Positions 40,447-49,299 of a stretch of DNA of 64,000 nucleotides are shown here, in pieces. Under the pieces are notes generated by a model. It had not been told where the DNA came from. It was given only the letters and a program-made list of their open reading frames with translations, and ran no database searches. A program made the position numbers and the translations under genes. The DNA comes from Sipunculus nudus. Taxonomy: Eukaryota; Annelida; Sipuncula; Golfingiida; Sipunculidae. Where the stretch lies: the NCBI GenBank assembly GCA_026874595.1, contig CM049313.1, positions 43,054,659 through 43,118,658 of the forward strand, read 5' to 3'. Position 1 is the stretch's first letter; every line of letters begins with the position of its first letter.

Positions 40447-40618
40447 GGACTCGCCATTTATAAATCAACTTATCCTAACTAAGAAACGTGTCATTGCATT
40501 ATAAAAAAAAAATTTACTTACCGATGCTGCCATTATGATTCTGTGACATAACTAGATTCAAAGTAAGCAAACAAGTATACCAAAGCATCCGAAAAATATC
40601 ATCTTCTGGTAATGCCAT
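25645..40618 (-). CDS. C-type lectin-like transmembrane receptor, ten-exon gene model
   Basis: Ten minus-strand exons totalling 1,455 nt join without any frame conflict to predict 484 residues. Order: signal peptide (exon 1), an unrecognised extracellular segment (exons 2-3), C-type lectin-like domain 1 (exons 4-5), domain 2 (exons 6-7), a charged linker (exon 8), a transmembrane helix (exon 9) and a cytoplasmic tail of about 78 residues (exon 10). Both lectin-like folds keep four conserved cysteines but lack the EPN/QPD and WND calcium and sugar-binding motifs. Classic carbohydrate binding is therefore doubtful, and protein or atypical ligands are possible. The tail has SFYADI (ITIM-like), DSGMGS (beta-TrCP degron-like) and a run of five prolines. 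Two introns appear to use GC-AG borders. Exons 4-10 are the firmest; exons 1-3 are less certain. Confidence 0.75.
26137..26236 (-). CDS. receptor exon 9: transmembrane helix
   Basis: A 100-nt exon with acceptor ATATGCCAG and donor GTACGT. It enters in phase 1 and leaves in phase 2. It encodes about 23 hydrophobic residues from VLFWLYVTV through VVILTITLF, followed by the basic stop-transfer SIRK. Together with exon 1 this predicts type I topology. Confidence 0.82.
26451..26510 (-). CDS. receptor exon 8: charged extracellular linker
   Basis: A 60-nt exon with acceptor TTTTAAAACAG and donor GTAAGT, phase 1 to phase 1. It encodes DRTAPTTKDSEIEKKKNSTN (first residue split), a threonine- and lysine-rich juxtamembrane stalk with one NST sequon. 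Confidence 0.7.
27269..27400 (-). CDS. receptor exon 7: second half of C-type lectin-like domain 2
   Basis: A 132-nt exon with acceptor CTCTCGCAG and donor GTAAG, phase 1 to phase 1. The peptide contains LNCGVLL, LGWAQRTC and VTVMCF, which supply the last three conserved cysteines. No WND or EPN motif is present. The sequon NES lies early in the exon. Confidence 0.8.
28144..28377 (-). CDS. receptor exon 6: first half of C-type lectin-like domain 2
   Basis: A 234-nt exon with acceptor AAAATTATAG, phase 1. It carries extra N-terminal cysteines (DCSSC, YGCKRY, SCLG) typical of long-form domains, then TWYEAVKQC and LGGNLSTT, then EWDLWLGLRKRGW. The phase-1 exit requires a GC donor (ACAG|GCAGGT). 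The GT four bases downstream would give a stop at the fourth codon after the junction (first three read TGT GCC TCC in exon 7). Confidence 0.8.
29898..30020 (-). CDS. receptor exon 5: second half of C-type lectin-like domain 1
   Basis: A 123-nt exon with acceptor ATTGCAG. It enters in phase 1 and leaves in phase 1 if the donor is GC (ACAG|GCAAGT). The nearby GT alternative (GGCAA|GTTACT) would create a stop in exon 6. The peptide has three conserved cysteines, in LLCAYV, AAECT and YVCQW, matching cysteines 2-4 of the fold. The WND calcium site is replaced by YVYAAE. Confidence 0.78.
30146..31757 (+). mobile_element. interspersed element in intron 4 of the receptor
   Basis: It begins CAGGGACCCATGGGTC and a CGACGCTCAG-like segment and ends TTTTAACTGAGCTAAAA, the terminal signature of the insertions at 2,873 and 4,087. 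The interior holds a degenerate GTGACC..GACC array, GACGGACGG-type text near 31,090 and 31,690, a direct-repeat block of about 180 bp (31,150-31,430), and a perfect ERE palindrome at 31,585-31,599. No coding capacity. Confidence 0.55.
31585..31599. promoter_or_regulatory. perfect estrogen-response-element-type palindrome
   Basis: AGGTCA-AAG-TGACCT is an exact match to the IR3 consensus AGGTCAnnnTGACCT. It sits inside a repeat, in a receptor intron. Binding is untested. Confidence 0.45.
31915..32840. repeat. minisatellite, about 25-bp units, more than 30 copies
   Basis: Variants of ATGTTTCAAATAAATGTGC plus a short ATACATG or ATGCATG spacer run for over 900 bp immediately beside receptor exon 4. 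Open frames across it are artefacts of the repeat. Confidence 0.85.
32866..33048 (-). CDS. receptor exon 4: first half of C-type lectin-like domain 1
   Basis: A 183-nt exon with acceptor CTTTTATAG and donor GTAAG, phase 1 to phase 1. It encodes the EAQGFC helix (first conserved cysteine), then NVTSVWLNIHRY and DDHWRWINGT, the typical WIG-like core and the region before the loop. Two N-glycosylation sequons are near. The EPN/QPD motif expected for mannose or galactose binding is not present. Confidence 0.8.
34004..34145 (-). CDS. receptor exon 3: segment before lectin-like domain 1
   Basis: A 142-nt exon with acceptor CATTTACAG and donor GTAAATC. It enters in phase 0 and leaves in phase 1. 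The peptide has a hydrophobic patch (YILLCYVILLSS) and ends GLVIISHG. The patch could instead be a signal peptide of an alternative first exon, because an in-frame ATG lies upstream (about 34,172), although that leader would be unusually acidic. No family match. Confidence 0.5.
34429..34449. repeat. (GT)n microsatellite
   Basis: About ten GT dinucleotides in receptor intron 2. Confidence 0.9.
35311..35372. repeat. (TA)n microsatellite
   Basis: Near-perfect TA repeat with one TG interruption, in receptor intron 2. Confidence 0.95.
35528..35673 (-). CDS. receptor exon 2: extracellular segment
   Basis: Acceptor TTGTTTAG before 35,673, phase 1 in. The donor is either GTG|GTGAAA (chosen, ending at 35,528) or 3 nt upstream in the exon; both leave phase 0. 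The peptide begins EMNNITNSS, has further NET and serine-rich text, and then a more structured basic part. At least two potential N-glycosylation sites are visible. I recognise no domain. The weak donor makes this the least certain junction of the model. Confidence 0.4.
35727..35781. repeat. (TA)n microsatellite
   Basis: Perfect TA run of about 27 units, 54 bp upstream (in transcript sense) of receptor exon 2. Confidence 0.95.
36277..36362. repeat. (TA)n microsatellite, interrupted
   Basis: TA runs broken by CATACATA and CCTATA interruptions, within receptor intron 1. Confidence 0.9.
36370..37130. other. intron 1 sequence without recognised content
   Basis: A plus-strand open frame at 36,818-37,057 is somewhat GC-rich, but it begins at a GTG rather than an ATG and matches no family I recognise. 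It may be an old element fragment upstream of the LINE remnant. Confidence 0.35.
37311..37868 (+). mobile_element. non-LTR retrotransposon (LINE) 3' remnant
   Basis: Translation in two frames, with at least one frameshift, gives the pattern typical of the C-terminal tail of LINE ORF2: YSLR..NQLY, then YGTKSF, then an LWVELP-like string and FKSLF. About 270 bp of 3' UTR follows and ends in a TTG microsatellite (37,838-37,864), as in CR1/L2/jockey-like families. Only the extreme 3' end is present, consistent with 5' truncation. Confidence 0.7.
37869..38427. other. AT-rich intron sequence with a short CCGACTTGGCAT repeat
   Basis: Nothing gene-like is present. At 38,340-38,390 the motif CCGACTTGGCAT or a variant is repeated about three to four times with a period of 12-14 bp. 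Confidence 0.45.
38428..39799 (+). mobile_element. interspersed element of the GACCCATGGGTC family, diverged
   Basis: The left end reads ACAAATGACCCATGGGCC and the right end AATCAGCTGAACTAACA, matching the terminal signature of other copies. Inside are a perfect ERE-type palindrome (38,738-38,752) and long sequence shared with 15,973-16,932. In copy 1 of duplication 2 only the right end is present, so the duplication boundary falls inside the element. Confidence 0.45.
38738..38752. promoter_or_regulatory. perfect estrogen-response-element-type palindrome
   Basis: AGGTCA-CCA-TGACCT matches AGGTCAnnnTGACCT exactly. It is repeat-embedded; binding is untested. Confidence 0.45.
40397..40443. repeat. 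(TA)n microsatellite
   Basis: A TA run with one TG interruption, 79 bp downstream of receptor exon 1 in transcript sense, specific to copy 2 of duplication 2. Confidence 0.95.
40522..40618 (-). CDS. receptor exon 1: signal peptide
   Basis: ATG at 40,618-40,616, 32 codons, then donor GTAAGT at 40,521-40,516, phase 1. The peptide begins MALPEDDIFRMLW, then a hydrophobic stretch ending near VMSQN. The start is the first ATG in this frame before the hydrophobic core. The exon lies in copy 2 of duplication 2; its duplicate at 18,337-18,427 keeps the donor and phase. Linkage to exon 2 rests on phase, shared strand and order, across a 4.8-kb intron. Confidence 0.55.
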
Positions 40619-41917
40619 TGCATGCGCTTTAGATGCTGGTATCTATAACCTAGCCGCAAAACATATGATCATATCTGTGATAGCCCGCCTGCGGTATGTA
40701 CAGTTGTTCTCACTATCAGGGTATCTGTTTATCGGGGATAGCTTCTGCGCGGGTATAATTAATATAACCACGTACGGGGAGACCAAAGATACCAAGGCCA
40801 CTCCAAAGAGTTATTTAGCTGGTCAGGAAAATATACGGAATTTGCCAGTTTACTGGTAAGAGACAAAAACAGTTTTCATTTATTCCTTTCCCTTACGCAA
40901 CAGTTTCTTTGTAGCACAAATTCAAGAACATTAATTAGCAACATCAACTTGGATATGGTACACATTAACTAAAAATTATGATAAACAATAATTTATATGG
41001 TGATTCCGTTAAACATATTTTGTGTGGCCTAATAATTGGATGTGCAAACATTGTTCATCACGACGCTGTGTCCCATATATTATTCGCGACGTGTCTTTGT
41101 TTTATATCATTATCAGGTTATACTAGCATTACAAGCCTGTTCCTATGGTTATATAAGTGCAAATGGAAAAAGAAATCTCCGCTCTGGCTTAATTTGATGG
41201 TAAACATTATTTTAATCATCCTGGTTTTCTTCGCAAAGCGATGGACGAACATCATCATCATCATTATCATATGTTTTATTGATTACAGAAATTTAGATAT
41301 AGGAATATTTTCCTGGGTGTACATTTACTGGATGGAAGCCAATACAATTGGATAAACAGCAATTTCAAGGTAAATTGTAGGAGTTGAATATGGAACTGAT
41401 AAGGTTCTAGGCATAACAAAAGTGGGGTTAACAATTGTTTATAAATGTCATACATGAGCACACAGTGAGAGAAACAAAAGATGCCAATCGAAACTGTGTG
41501 TACAGGGGTGTATTTCAGGGGGCGGGCGCAAATTATATTTGCATATAATCTGAACTCAGTATGTATTCTGGCAACACTTTCCCAGTAAGCCAATTAAACG
41601 TGTTATGATTTCAAACTCGCTAAAAAAACACAGACTGGGCAGAAAAAATAATGATTTACTCATATTTCTTGTTCATTACATAATCGTGTTCACCTTGTTA
41701 ACGCATAATTAATGTATATATTTAAAAACCTGCGTTTTTTTTTGTTAATATCAGAATGTATAAAAGCAGTCTAGATAAATGTTTTATTCATCTCTAATTC
41801 TAAAAACAATGGTAAATAATCAAGTTGATATCCTTTATCACAAATTTCCTTATCTCATACCCCCTTTTGTATACCTTACATAGCTAACTTTGTGCGGCAA
41901 AAAGCACACCGTATATT

Positions 41918-42916
41918 ATTTCACAGCATGGACAGATATGCTTCTTGAACTATCCGAGCCCAGAGAAGATCACACATACACTAAAGAACACTTTTTAAAC
42001 GCCAAAAAGCGACGGAATACCGATGTGAATTTTCCTCATATGTATGTACAATCTGCTGTCGCTGACCTTTTCTAAACAATGCAGACTCGGCTTTTAGTGA
42101 TACAGTGATGTTTGACCTTGGGAGTGAGACCTGGAAATGTGCAATGTCGACCTGCTTCTATAATATTATATATAATATATATATGAGGGGATACGCCATT
42201 TCTGTATGTGTGTGCGCAGTTGCATTACTAAGTGATGTGGAGGGAGAGAAAAATAAAATTTGATTTACAAATTATTCCTAGCAGGATGCCCTAAAAATAC
42301 TGTAACTAAATAAAGAGACAACGGAAGAAGCTATAATGGACAAATGATTTGAGAAGCCTTTGAAGCATACGCACAAAATAAAAGCAAAACTTTATATTAG
42401 CCGATAGTGACGGAGGTGCAAAGAATATTTTGAATTGTCAGATAGTTGACGAATAAATAAATTAGGTTATAAGACACCCAGAGCAAATTATACCAAATTA
42501 TTGCAAATTATATAATGGCTGGCGTTAAAAATTTATAATATAATTTTGCAAGAGCAGGAATTCCTGAACTGTAATCGGCATTCTATACAGAAGATAAAAA
42601 ATCTTTAAAGGACAATTAACAGATGACAGGTTGGATTCTTCCTATTTATATTTATGTCATATCAAGGCACAGAAAGTGGTCTTCCCTTGACCCGACCGTA
42701 TTATGTTATCGTCCTGTGTTGAACGACCGACCAACGGATCTAATATAGGAGGATAGAGTCCAGAGATTTAGGCATATATGAAGGCAAAATAAAAATAGCT
42801 ACTAATATATTTAGTTAACGGTCAGGTATGTTATAAACCATGTACGCAGCCACTTGAGGTTTGTTAACATATTTTTTTTCAAAATATATTGCATTTTAGT
42901 GATAACGTTTCACGTT

Positions 42917-43000
<84 letters not shown>
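41918..43000. other. AT-rich region without recognised gene
   Basis: A plus-strand frame at 41,890-42,075 follows an acceptor-like TATTTCACAG but has no family match. The rest is AT-rich. A long (TA)n tract occupies 42,918-43,000. Confidence 0.4.
42918..43000. repeat. (TA)n microsatellite
   Basis: About 40 TA units with one CATA interruption. Confidence 0.95.
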
Positions 43001-43004
<4 letters not shown>

Positions 43005-43198
43005 GGTAGTGTTACCCTCCGATGTAAAGTGCTCTATGGCCTACTGCGAAAGCATTTGCCAAGAATGTTTTCATTAGTCAAGAACGAAAGTCAGAGGTTT
43101 CTCTGCCCTGCCCTGTTATGTTCCAGTATCGCACGTGTACCCCGACCAATCCTATTGTGCACCCGAGGACAATAGGATCAGTGTCAGTCTTTCACATG

Positions 43199-43224
43199 CC
43201 CCCCCCCCCCCCCCCCCCCCCCCC
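43199..43224. repeat. homopolymer C tract (26 C)
   Basis: An uninterrupted C run. Its length is likely to be unreliable in assembly. Confidence 0.9.
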
Positions 43225-44130
43225 GAATCGCACAAAGCATAATCTCGTAATCTCGTAAAGTCTCGGCTTTTCAAACCACGCCGTTAGCTTCATTCTAACC
43301 ACATTCACCTGATGATCGGGTCGCATCCCGTGAAACACACTGTGGCAGAACTATAGAAACCGGGCTTCAGCCTACCGCCGGTAAAACGGGTGTCGCATAA
43401 TAAATTGTTTCCTGGAAAGGGCCGATACATATCATTTTCCTCAGAATTCCCGTATTTAATTTTGCTTATAGCTGGAGTTTATTATATTAGAGGAGGAGGG
43501 GTCCGGGGAACCTGGGTTCCCCGTCTGAACGGGGGTGTGGGGGCGGAGCCCCCACCTAAAGCTTAATTTTTCCTGTTAAAATAGTAAATGGTTTCCGATT
43601 TTCGCGATAGATGCCTCTTCAATCGCAGATATAAATGAACAAAACTTGCTCCTGCTGGTATCCCGTCTTCACGGCTCACTTAGTAGGGTGTAGGGCTCCT
43701 GGTCAGACTGACGCATTATTTTCACTATATATTATCATTGTAAATAAAGGTCAATTGCATGCATACCTGACCACATATTGACAGTTCCGGCACATTGGCC
43801 TGAGAGACCAAACTGAACTCTGTTTACAAATGTGGAGAAAGTGGCGCCTCATGTGACTCGTTTGAGAACTATGGGCCTAGTTCTGTCTCAGTCTGAAGAT
43901 GGCAGCACCTCCTGGAGCAAACTGTGGAAAAGGCACACCTCTCACAGCATCTTGTGTCAAATTTTTTTCTCTGCAGATAAAAATATTTTCTTCGCATGAT
44001 TAAAAAGCTAAAATCCTATATTATCCAATAATAGAAGCCACATATTGATGGCCCTCCTATTAGTTTGAGGGTGACACCCTTCAGCCCGGCCCTGTCATAT
44101 TACATTTAGTCCGGTGGACCTACACAAAAT

Positions 44131-44204
44131 GGGCCAAGTGCTCTAATTGTCGCTCACACCTCCTAGTCCAGAGATCGTAGGTTCGATTCCCGATTCAGGC
44201 GACT
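44131..44204 (+). mobile_element. tRNA-derived SINE-like segment
   Basis: It contains a good Pol III B-box, GGTTCGATTCCC, about 40 bp after a GGGCCAAGTGCTC A-box-like string. A full tRNA cloverleaf is not supported: the acceptor and T-stems do not pair. SINE head or tRNA pseudogene are both possible. Confidence 0.4.
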
Positions 44205-44990
44205 TCTCATTCTTAGTACTTAGTTGTTTATGTTAGAAGTGTAGAGTGTAGGGACATCTACAGGGAAGAGTAGGAGTTAAAATAGGGAATGAGAGGAGAC
44301 AATTTTATTTATATGTTCCTCAATACAAGCGAAGCCCGCGTTCTATAGTGGCTCCAATGACCTTTTTAACAAGGGCCTTTTCACAATAACATAAACGAAA
44401 AAGCATTGATCAGGTACCAGCAATGAGTCCAAAGACCTTGCATATTGCATGACGTAAATCTATCCCAAGTCCAGCAATTCTGAAACTGAGCAATCCGCTC
44501 CAGGCTGGTGGCACTCATTGTGAAAACAGGTGCCACCCCCACCCCTAAAATCGGTTCAACAATTTTTTACTGTTTAGGGCCACCCAATTCCGTACATTGT
44601 CAGGGCGTGCCTAGACCTTTTGCAAAATAAACTCATCAAGTTGTATTTGTAAGGCGCAGGCCCTATTTAAAACTGTTACAATTAAGTACTAGTACAGGAC
44701 GACACTCTTTAGTAGTTATGTTGGACAAACAAAAGCTTCATTGGAAATTGCTGCTCACGCATAGGTCATGTCGTGTTTTGCATGTGGCAAGACAGTCCTG
44801 ATGGTTAGACATTTTATACCTTTTCTGTCATTAGTTCAGATAACGTTGGTGTGTGGTGTTGAATTTCGCTGACGTTTATCTAACTTAAGTCACATTCAGA
44901 ACGTCAACATATTATCTCCGGAAAACTTAATAAAATATATCCTTTCTATACTTAAACATCACTGATTTTAAATGAATCTTAATAATTTGA

Positions 44991-45690
44991 TCGAATAGAC
45001 ACAATACCAACAGGCGCAGATCCAGGAATAACAAATTAACAAATAATTAAAATTTATTCTTAAAACAATCCTAACATTACAATACACTAAATCAATACAA
45101 TCACACAGTAAAACAATAAAAATGTACAGTTCCAGAGTGTCCGGATCCAAGGCTTTTCTGGATACCACCACTGTCACAGCTCAACAAGTCCTTTAAAACA
45201 TATAATCCAGATGAACAGTTCATGTAAATCTTCTCAGAGAACAATAGTCCAAATCAATCCAGAAATTTATCTGTTGTAATCTGAAAGTGAAGTTCTGGTA
45301 ATAGTTTCAAAGGCAAACTGAAGACTGAATAAAATCTGTTACAAAATTCTCTCTCCCGGCCCTAAACACAGCCCCTTATTTATAACTTTTTATCCGAAAG
45401 TACTAGAAATGGAAAATCCCAAAGAACGATACACACGTTACAGAAACAGACTTTAATCATCTAGAACAAAGAACGCTGTGTTTCTACACTTCAGACCCCA
45501 CACGCGGGCCGGCCCGGCTCGCGCGTCTCCCAATGCAATGGACTATGCTTGCCTAATAGAGACATGCAACACTCCTGCGCACAATAAACCAGGGCCTGCC
45601 TTACACGAATCAGAATGTCAACAATTGAGAAAAATAGAATATCCAAAAACAAAATTTTAGACTTCTTCATACAATCTCTGAGAGGGTAAG
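44991..45690. other. unassigned stretch, possible element or LTR-like sequence
   Basis: No exon is recognised. The stretch has moderately complex, non-low-complexity sequence with CACACGCGGGCCGGCCC near 45,498 and no terminal repeats that I can pair. Confidence 0.3.
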
Positions 45691-46330
45691 TTTTTTTACC
45701 TGGTTTAACATTCTGCGACCTTTGGGACGAAAATATGATTTGAGCGCCCTGAATGTCATATGAGCTGAAACCGTATCTGTTAGGTTTAGAATCTTCAAAC
45801 ACTACCCGGGGAATTTCTAGGCAAATCTCCTTGGAAACATGAAATTAGGTCATGGTGATCAATATTCAGCGACCTACAGGCCGAAGACATGCATGATTTA
45901 GAACCATAAGACAGGGCACTGATTGTATCCGTTAGGCTAAGAATCTTCTTATGTAATTTTAACGGAGGTCCTGGATAAATGTCCGTGGAAACATGAAATT
46001 AGCTTTAGAGAAACATTACCTATATTCTGTGAGATAGGGAAAAGACATGATTTGAGCATTTTGGTACAAATGTTACCATTTGGACGTAGAAACTTCTGTT
46101 TTAATTAAGATCCAGGTAGAGCCCTGTTAAACCTTCTTAGAAACCCTAATTAAGGTCACTGTGACCCATATTCTGTGAGCATATAGCACCCTATAAGCTA
46201 GAAATGTGCAAATCGTAGCAATCTGCATAGAACTTAGCATCTAGGGAGTTCTTGGTAAAAACTTCTTGTAAACCATAAATAATGTCATTCTATCATATTT
46301 TCTAAGGCCTATGGGCAAAACTCCTGATTT
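45690..46330. repeat. degenerate tandem repeat, period about 130-155 bp
   Basis: Four diverged units share a TTGGAAACATGAAATTAGGTC-type block (about 45,832, 45,986, 46,137 and 46,267). It is followed by TATTCTGTGAG-like and CATGATTTGAGC-like blocks. It resembles the GTGACC repeat families elsewhere in the window. Confidence 0.55.
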
Positions 46331-47780
46331 TGAGCACTCTGGAAGTCATTCTATCTTTAAGAAATATATATCATAACATTGATATAATAATAATTAATAC
46401 ATGCAACACCTATTTGTCAAATTCAGCTAAGCGTCAAGGCCCATGGGCCAGTTGAATATTCTTATTATTTGGATACAATATGTGTTGAAATTTGCATACT
46501 TATCAGGACACATACAAAATTCGATTCAATTCAATGTATAGTGCATGTAATCAACGCAAAAGTAAAAAAAAAAAAACCAACAAATAACAAAAAAATTGAG
46601 CGGCGAATCAGCTGAACATCAGTTGAATTTGTTGGCGCACTTTCTGTTCTTGGCAAAGTCCACAGCCTAACAAGCTCAGGTACGAGCCGCAGCAAGTCTT
46701 TTCATATGACAATGTCATATTCGAGCGTGGTTTTTGCAAGACATTGCATATTACTTACACGCAGTTATTTACAAGCTGGTCATCGCGGATGTCGCCCCCG
46801 TTATGACATCGACTTGTCATTGAGTAACACCAGCTTGGAAACATATCAGGGTGACATCTATATATTTCTTAACATTTTCAAAAATGTTTAGTGTCGGGGT
46901 CACTCCGGAACATATCGGGGCTACATCGGGACACATCGCGGTAAGCCAGTAAGCCAGTCGATGTGTAAGCCAGTCTTAAAGCGGGGAAGTCAGTATTAAT
47001 ATGAGTTGGTAGGTTAACGAAAATATCAGAACTAAAAGTACCCAGAAACACAACCCAAAGGCAACCGCTCAAGACAATATATTTGATAGAACAACCTGCA
47101 AACATTTATACACAGAATATATACATAAACCAAAAATATATCTTCACAAGCGCACTCGGACAAGCAATATGGCCTAAATATAAATTTCATTTTTCTCTCT
47201 CTATAAATATAAAATCCTCTAAAATCTACCATCACACCAGTTAAGTTAGCAGACTTGTTCAGTGAGCTGGACTTTTCATCAATCACTGAATAGAGCTATT
47301 AATCTCCATTTTTGACTTAAACGTTTGACTTTATGATTTGGCTAATGATTTTTATATCTGTTTAATGCTAAATTATCCTCAAAAGAAATAAAAAAAAAGA
47401 TATTTTACTTCCAAAGAATAACATGACAACACATTAGTATGTCATCAACAAAAAATGCGGGTGGTTGGCAAACCGTTGTCTCTGCTAACTTACTTGCTAT
47501 TTAATTTAAAGAAAATCAAAGTCCAATAAAATAATGTTGTGCATATACGATCGAATTGATATTCAGTTTAAACCCACGCGTATATACTGATATTACATGT
47601 TTATAATCTTTGAGCTACAAGCAACAAAAGATGTTATTATTTATTGATCTTTCGCATTTCGACTTTTAAATCTACGGGGGTGGCCGCATGGATAACATTT
47701 ACATAAAATGCCAATTGGGCTACATGAAAAATTTTCATGAGAAAATAAGTAATATATAAGACATGTATCGATGTAATTAA
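46331..47780. other. AT-rich intergenic stretch
   Basis: No gene or element with recognised ends. Short tandem text CGGGGT.AC..C.GGA/CATATCGGGGCTACATC occurs at about 46,895-46,940, and GTAAGCCAGT is repeated three times at 46,942-46,976. Confidence 0.4.
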
Positions 47781-48292
47781 CAGGGTTTTCAGCAGCTAAC
47801 TATGACAAAATTCCCCGAGTTCTCCCTGACTATTCCCTGACCTTCAGTTGGTTTTTAAGTATAAATCATCACAAAATTTTTTAACTTTGTTTTTTAATTT
47901 GGTTTCAAAACGTCATTTTACAGCCATTTTACAAAGCTTCAATGTAAAAATGTATATGGAACATCAGAATCATACATCAGATCCTGCATTATTTATATTA
48001 CTGCTCATGAACAGAACTGGTCCATCATTAATTGTTGGTATTATATGTTGTGTATCTATACTCTGCATCATCAAATTTCTATACAAATATTTAAAGAAAA
48101 CAAAGAGTAAATCCCTTCAAACTTACCATATTTTTATCAGAGATGCCAAACTCTTTCAACATGATAACGAAATCCGAACACCCCAGCTATTAAAGATTCC
48201 CTGACCTTTCCCTGGCTCCCCAAAATATCAAATTATTCCCTAACTTTTCACTGACCTTGAAAAAATTTTTACCCTGACTGCTGGCAACCCTG
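47781..48292. mobile_element. non-autonomous hAT-like element with terminal inverted repeats
   Basis: The left end CAGGGTTTTCAGCAG and the right end CTGCTGGCAACCCTG are inverted complements with two mismatches. Flanking ATTAA occurs directly on both sides. Inner sequence on both sides has CCCTGAC and TTCCCTGACCTT text. The CAGGG terminus suggests hAT, but an 8-bp target duplication is not clear. The 118-codon open frame inside has no transposase features. Confidence 0.55.
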
Positions 48293-48680
48293 ATTAACAT
48301 TGAGCATAAACGTGTCCAAATTAAGATAATGCAATTTTTTTTAACCCATTTACCTTGGGAGGGCCCTCCCACTTTCTTGTAATTCTCGCATTTACATGTG
48401 AACTCCACCTGCCCACTTTGGCCAAAATCCTGTGCATGCCCTTGGAAAAGGTCCAAAATATTATGATCACGACCCACCCAGAAAAAATCCTGGATACACC
48501 CCTGGCTCCATATCAGTCGGTATCGACCAGTAGGGCTGAGGAATGATACGTCTACCCAAAGCTAATACAAAACAATGAACAGCTGGATAATAATATTTTA
48601 GTAAACGGCCACGCATGTTGTCAACACAACCAACCATGTGCTGTTTAACTATTTCCACAAAGTATACTCAGGTAAAGCAC
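48293..48680. other. repeat-like sequence next to the hAT-like element
   Basis: It contains GGGAGGGCCCTCCC and a CCTGGATACACCCCTGG segment of the type found in interspersed repeats. No exon. Confidence 0.35.
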
Positions 48681-48681
48681 T

Positions 48682-48862
48682 TTAAAAGAACACTAGCGCC
48701 GGCACCTTCACACATTTAGAGAGAACATTTTTATCCGTTTCATTCTCGGGCGGTGCGTCACAGAGCATAGTGACGTCACACACTCCGCAATGCTTGTCGA
48801 TTTCATTCAGGGATCTTGCCTCACAGGGTACACTGAGGTTATGAAACCACTGTATTAAATAA
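48682..48862 (-). CDS. putative terminal exon, unrecognised cysteine-rich protein
   Basis: Minus-strand frame after acceptor TTTAATACAG, running about 58 codons to a stop at 48,682. It has five cysteines (PCEAR, HCGVCD, MLCDA, KCV) and one NLS sequon. In this frame the acceptor is phase 0, which does not match the phase-1 donor of the exon at 49,060, so the two may not be adjacent exons. No family recognised. Confidence 0.3.
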
Positions 48863-49059
48863 ATATAAGCTATATGGAAAAACAACAGACTCCACTATAG
48901 AAAACAAAAGATTCAATGCACAGCATAAAGTGGTGCCATGTAATAACAGGTCTGAAACATGAGACATTCCTCCAGCCCCAAAGAAACTATTTAAATAGTT
49001 ATTTGCCGTAAACTTGGTATCCTATCAAATAATGTCTTAGATAATTTGCATTAAAATAC

Positions 49060-49275
49060 CAAAAGACAAAGGAGTCTCTAGTTCACTCTGTATCATTTCG
49101 CTGGATTGTGGGTTGTCGGTATCCATCAGTATCGAAAGACAATGGAGTTGCTCTCTGGCTGACTGTATGTCATATGAAGCGAGTGGAATCTGTGTACTGT
49201 GGAAGAACAGGCCTATTCTGGAGTAACAGTCCCTGCCACACATGGCCAAGATATAGCTAGTACCATTTCGACCCT
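49060..49275 (-). CDS. putative symmetric (phase 1-1) internal exon, unrecognised
   Basis: A 216-nt open segment on the minus strand with a good acceptor (TTTCTTATGTCAG) and donor (TTTTG|GTATTT). It enters and leaves in phase 1, as most exons of the nearby receptor do. The peptide starts GRNGTSYILAMCGRDCY and ends with ETPLSF, and has three cysteines and one sequon. It could be an extracellular module of a neighbouring minus-strand gene. No family recognised. Confidence 0.4.
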
Positions 49276-49299
49276 CTGACATAAGAAAGACTATCGCCT

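Larger units (their letters stand above)
38820..41917 (+). repeat. segmental duplication 2, copy 2
   Basis: Homologous and collinear with 15,973-19,398. It contains receptor exon 1, a (TA)n tract absent from copy 1, and lacks the insertion seen at 18,021-18,228. Homology ends near 41,917, just after GCGGCAAAAAGCACAC; beyond it copy 2 has unrelated sequence where copy 1 has the gypsy fragment. Confidence 0.85.
43001..44990. other. GC-richer mosaic of repeat fragments
   Basis: The base composition is higher in GC than the neighbours, suggesting inserted material. At 43,500-43,560 there are nested fold-backs (GGGGAACCTGGGTTCCCC and GGGGGCGGAGCCCCC). A tRNA-like segment is at 44,131-44,204. No gene is recognised. 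Confidence 0.4.

Noticed and set aside
44131-44204. Possible functional tRNA gene
   Set aside because: Only the B-box is good. The acceptor, T and anticodon stems do not pair, so it is listed as SINE-like.
47848-48204. 118-codon plus-strand frame with a hydrophobic stretch
   Set aside because: It lies wholly within the inverted-repeat element at 47,781-48,292 and shows no transposase or other domain.
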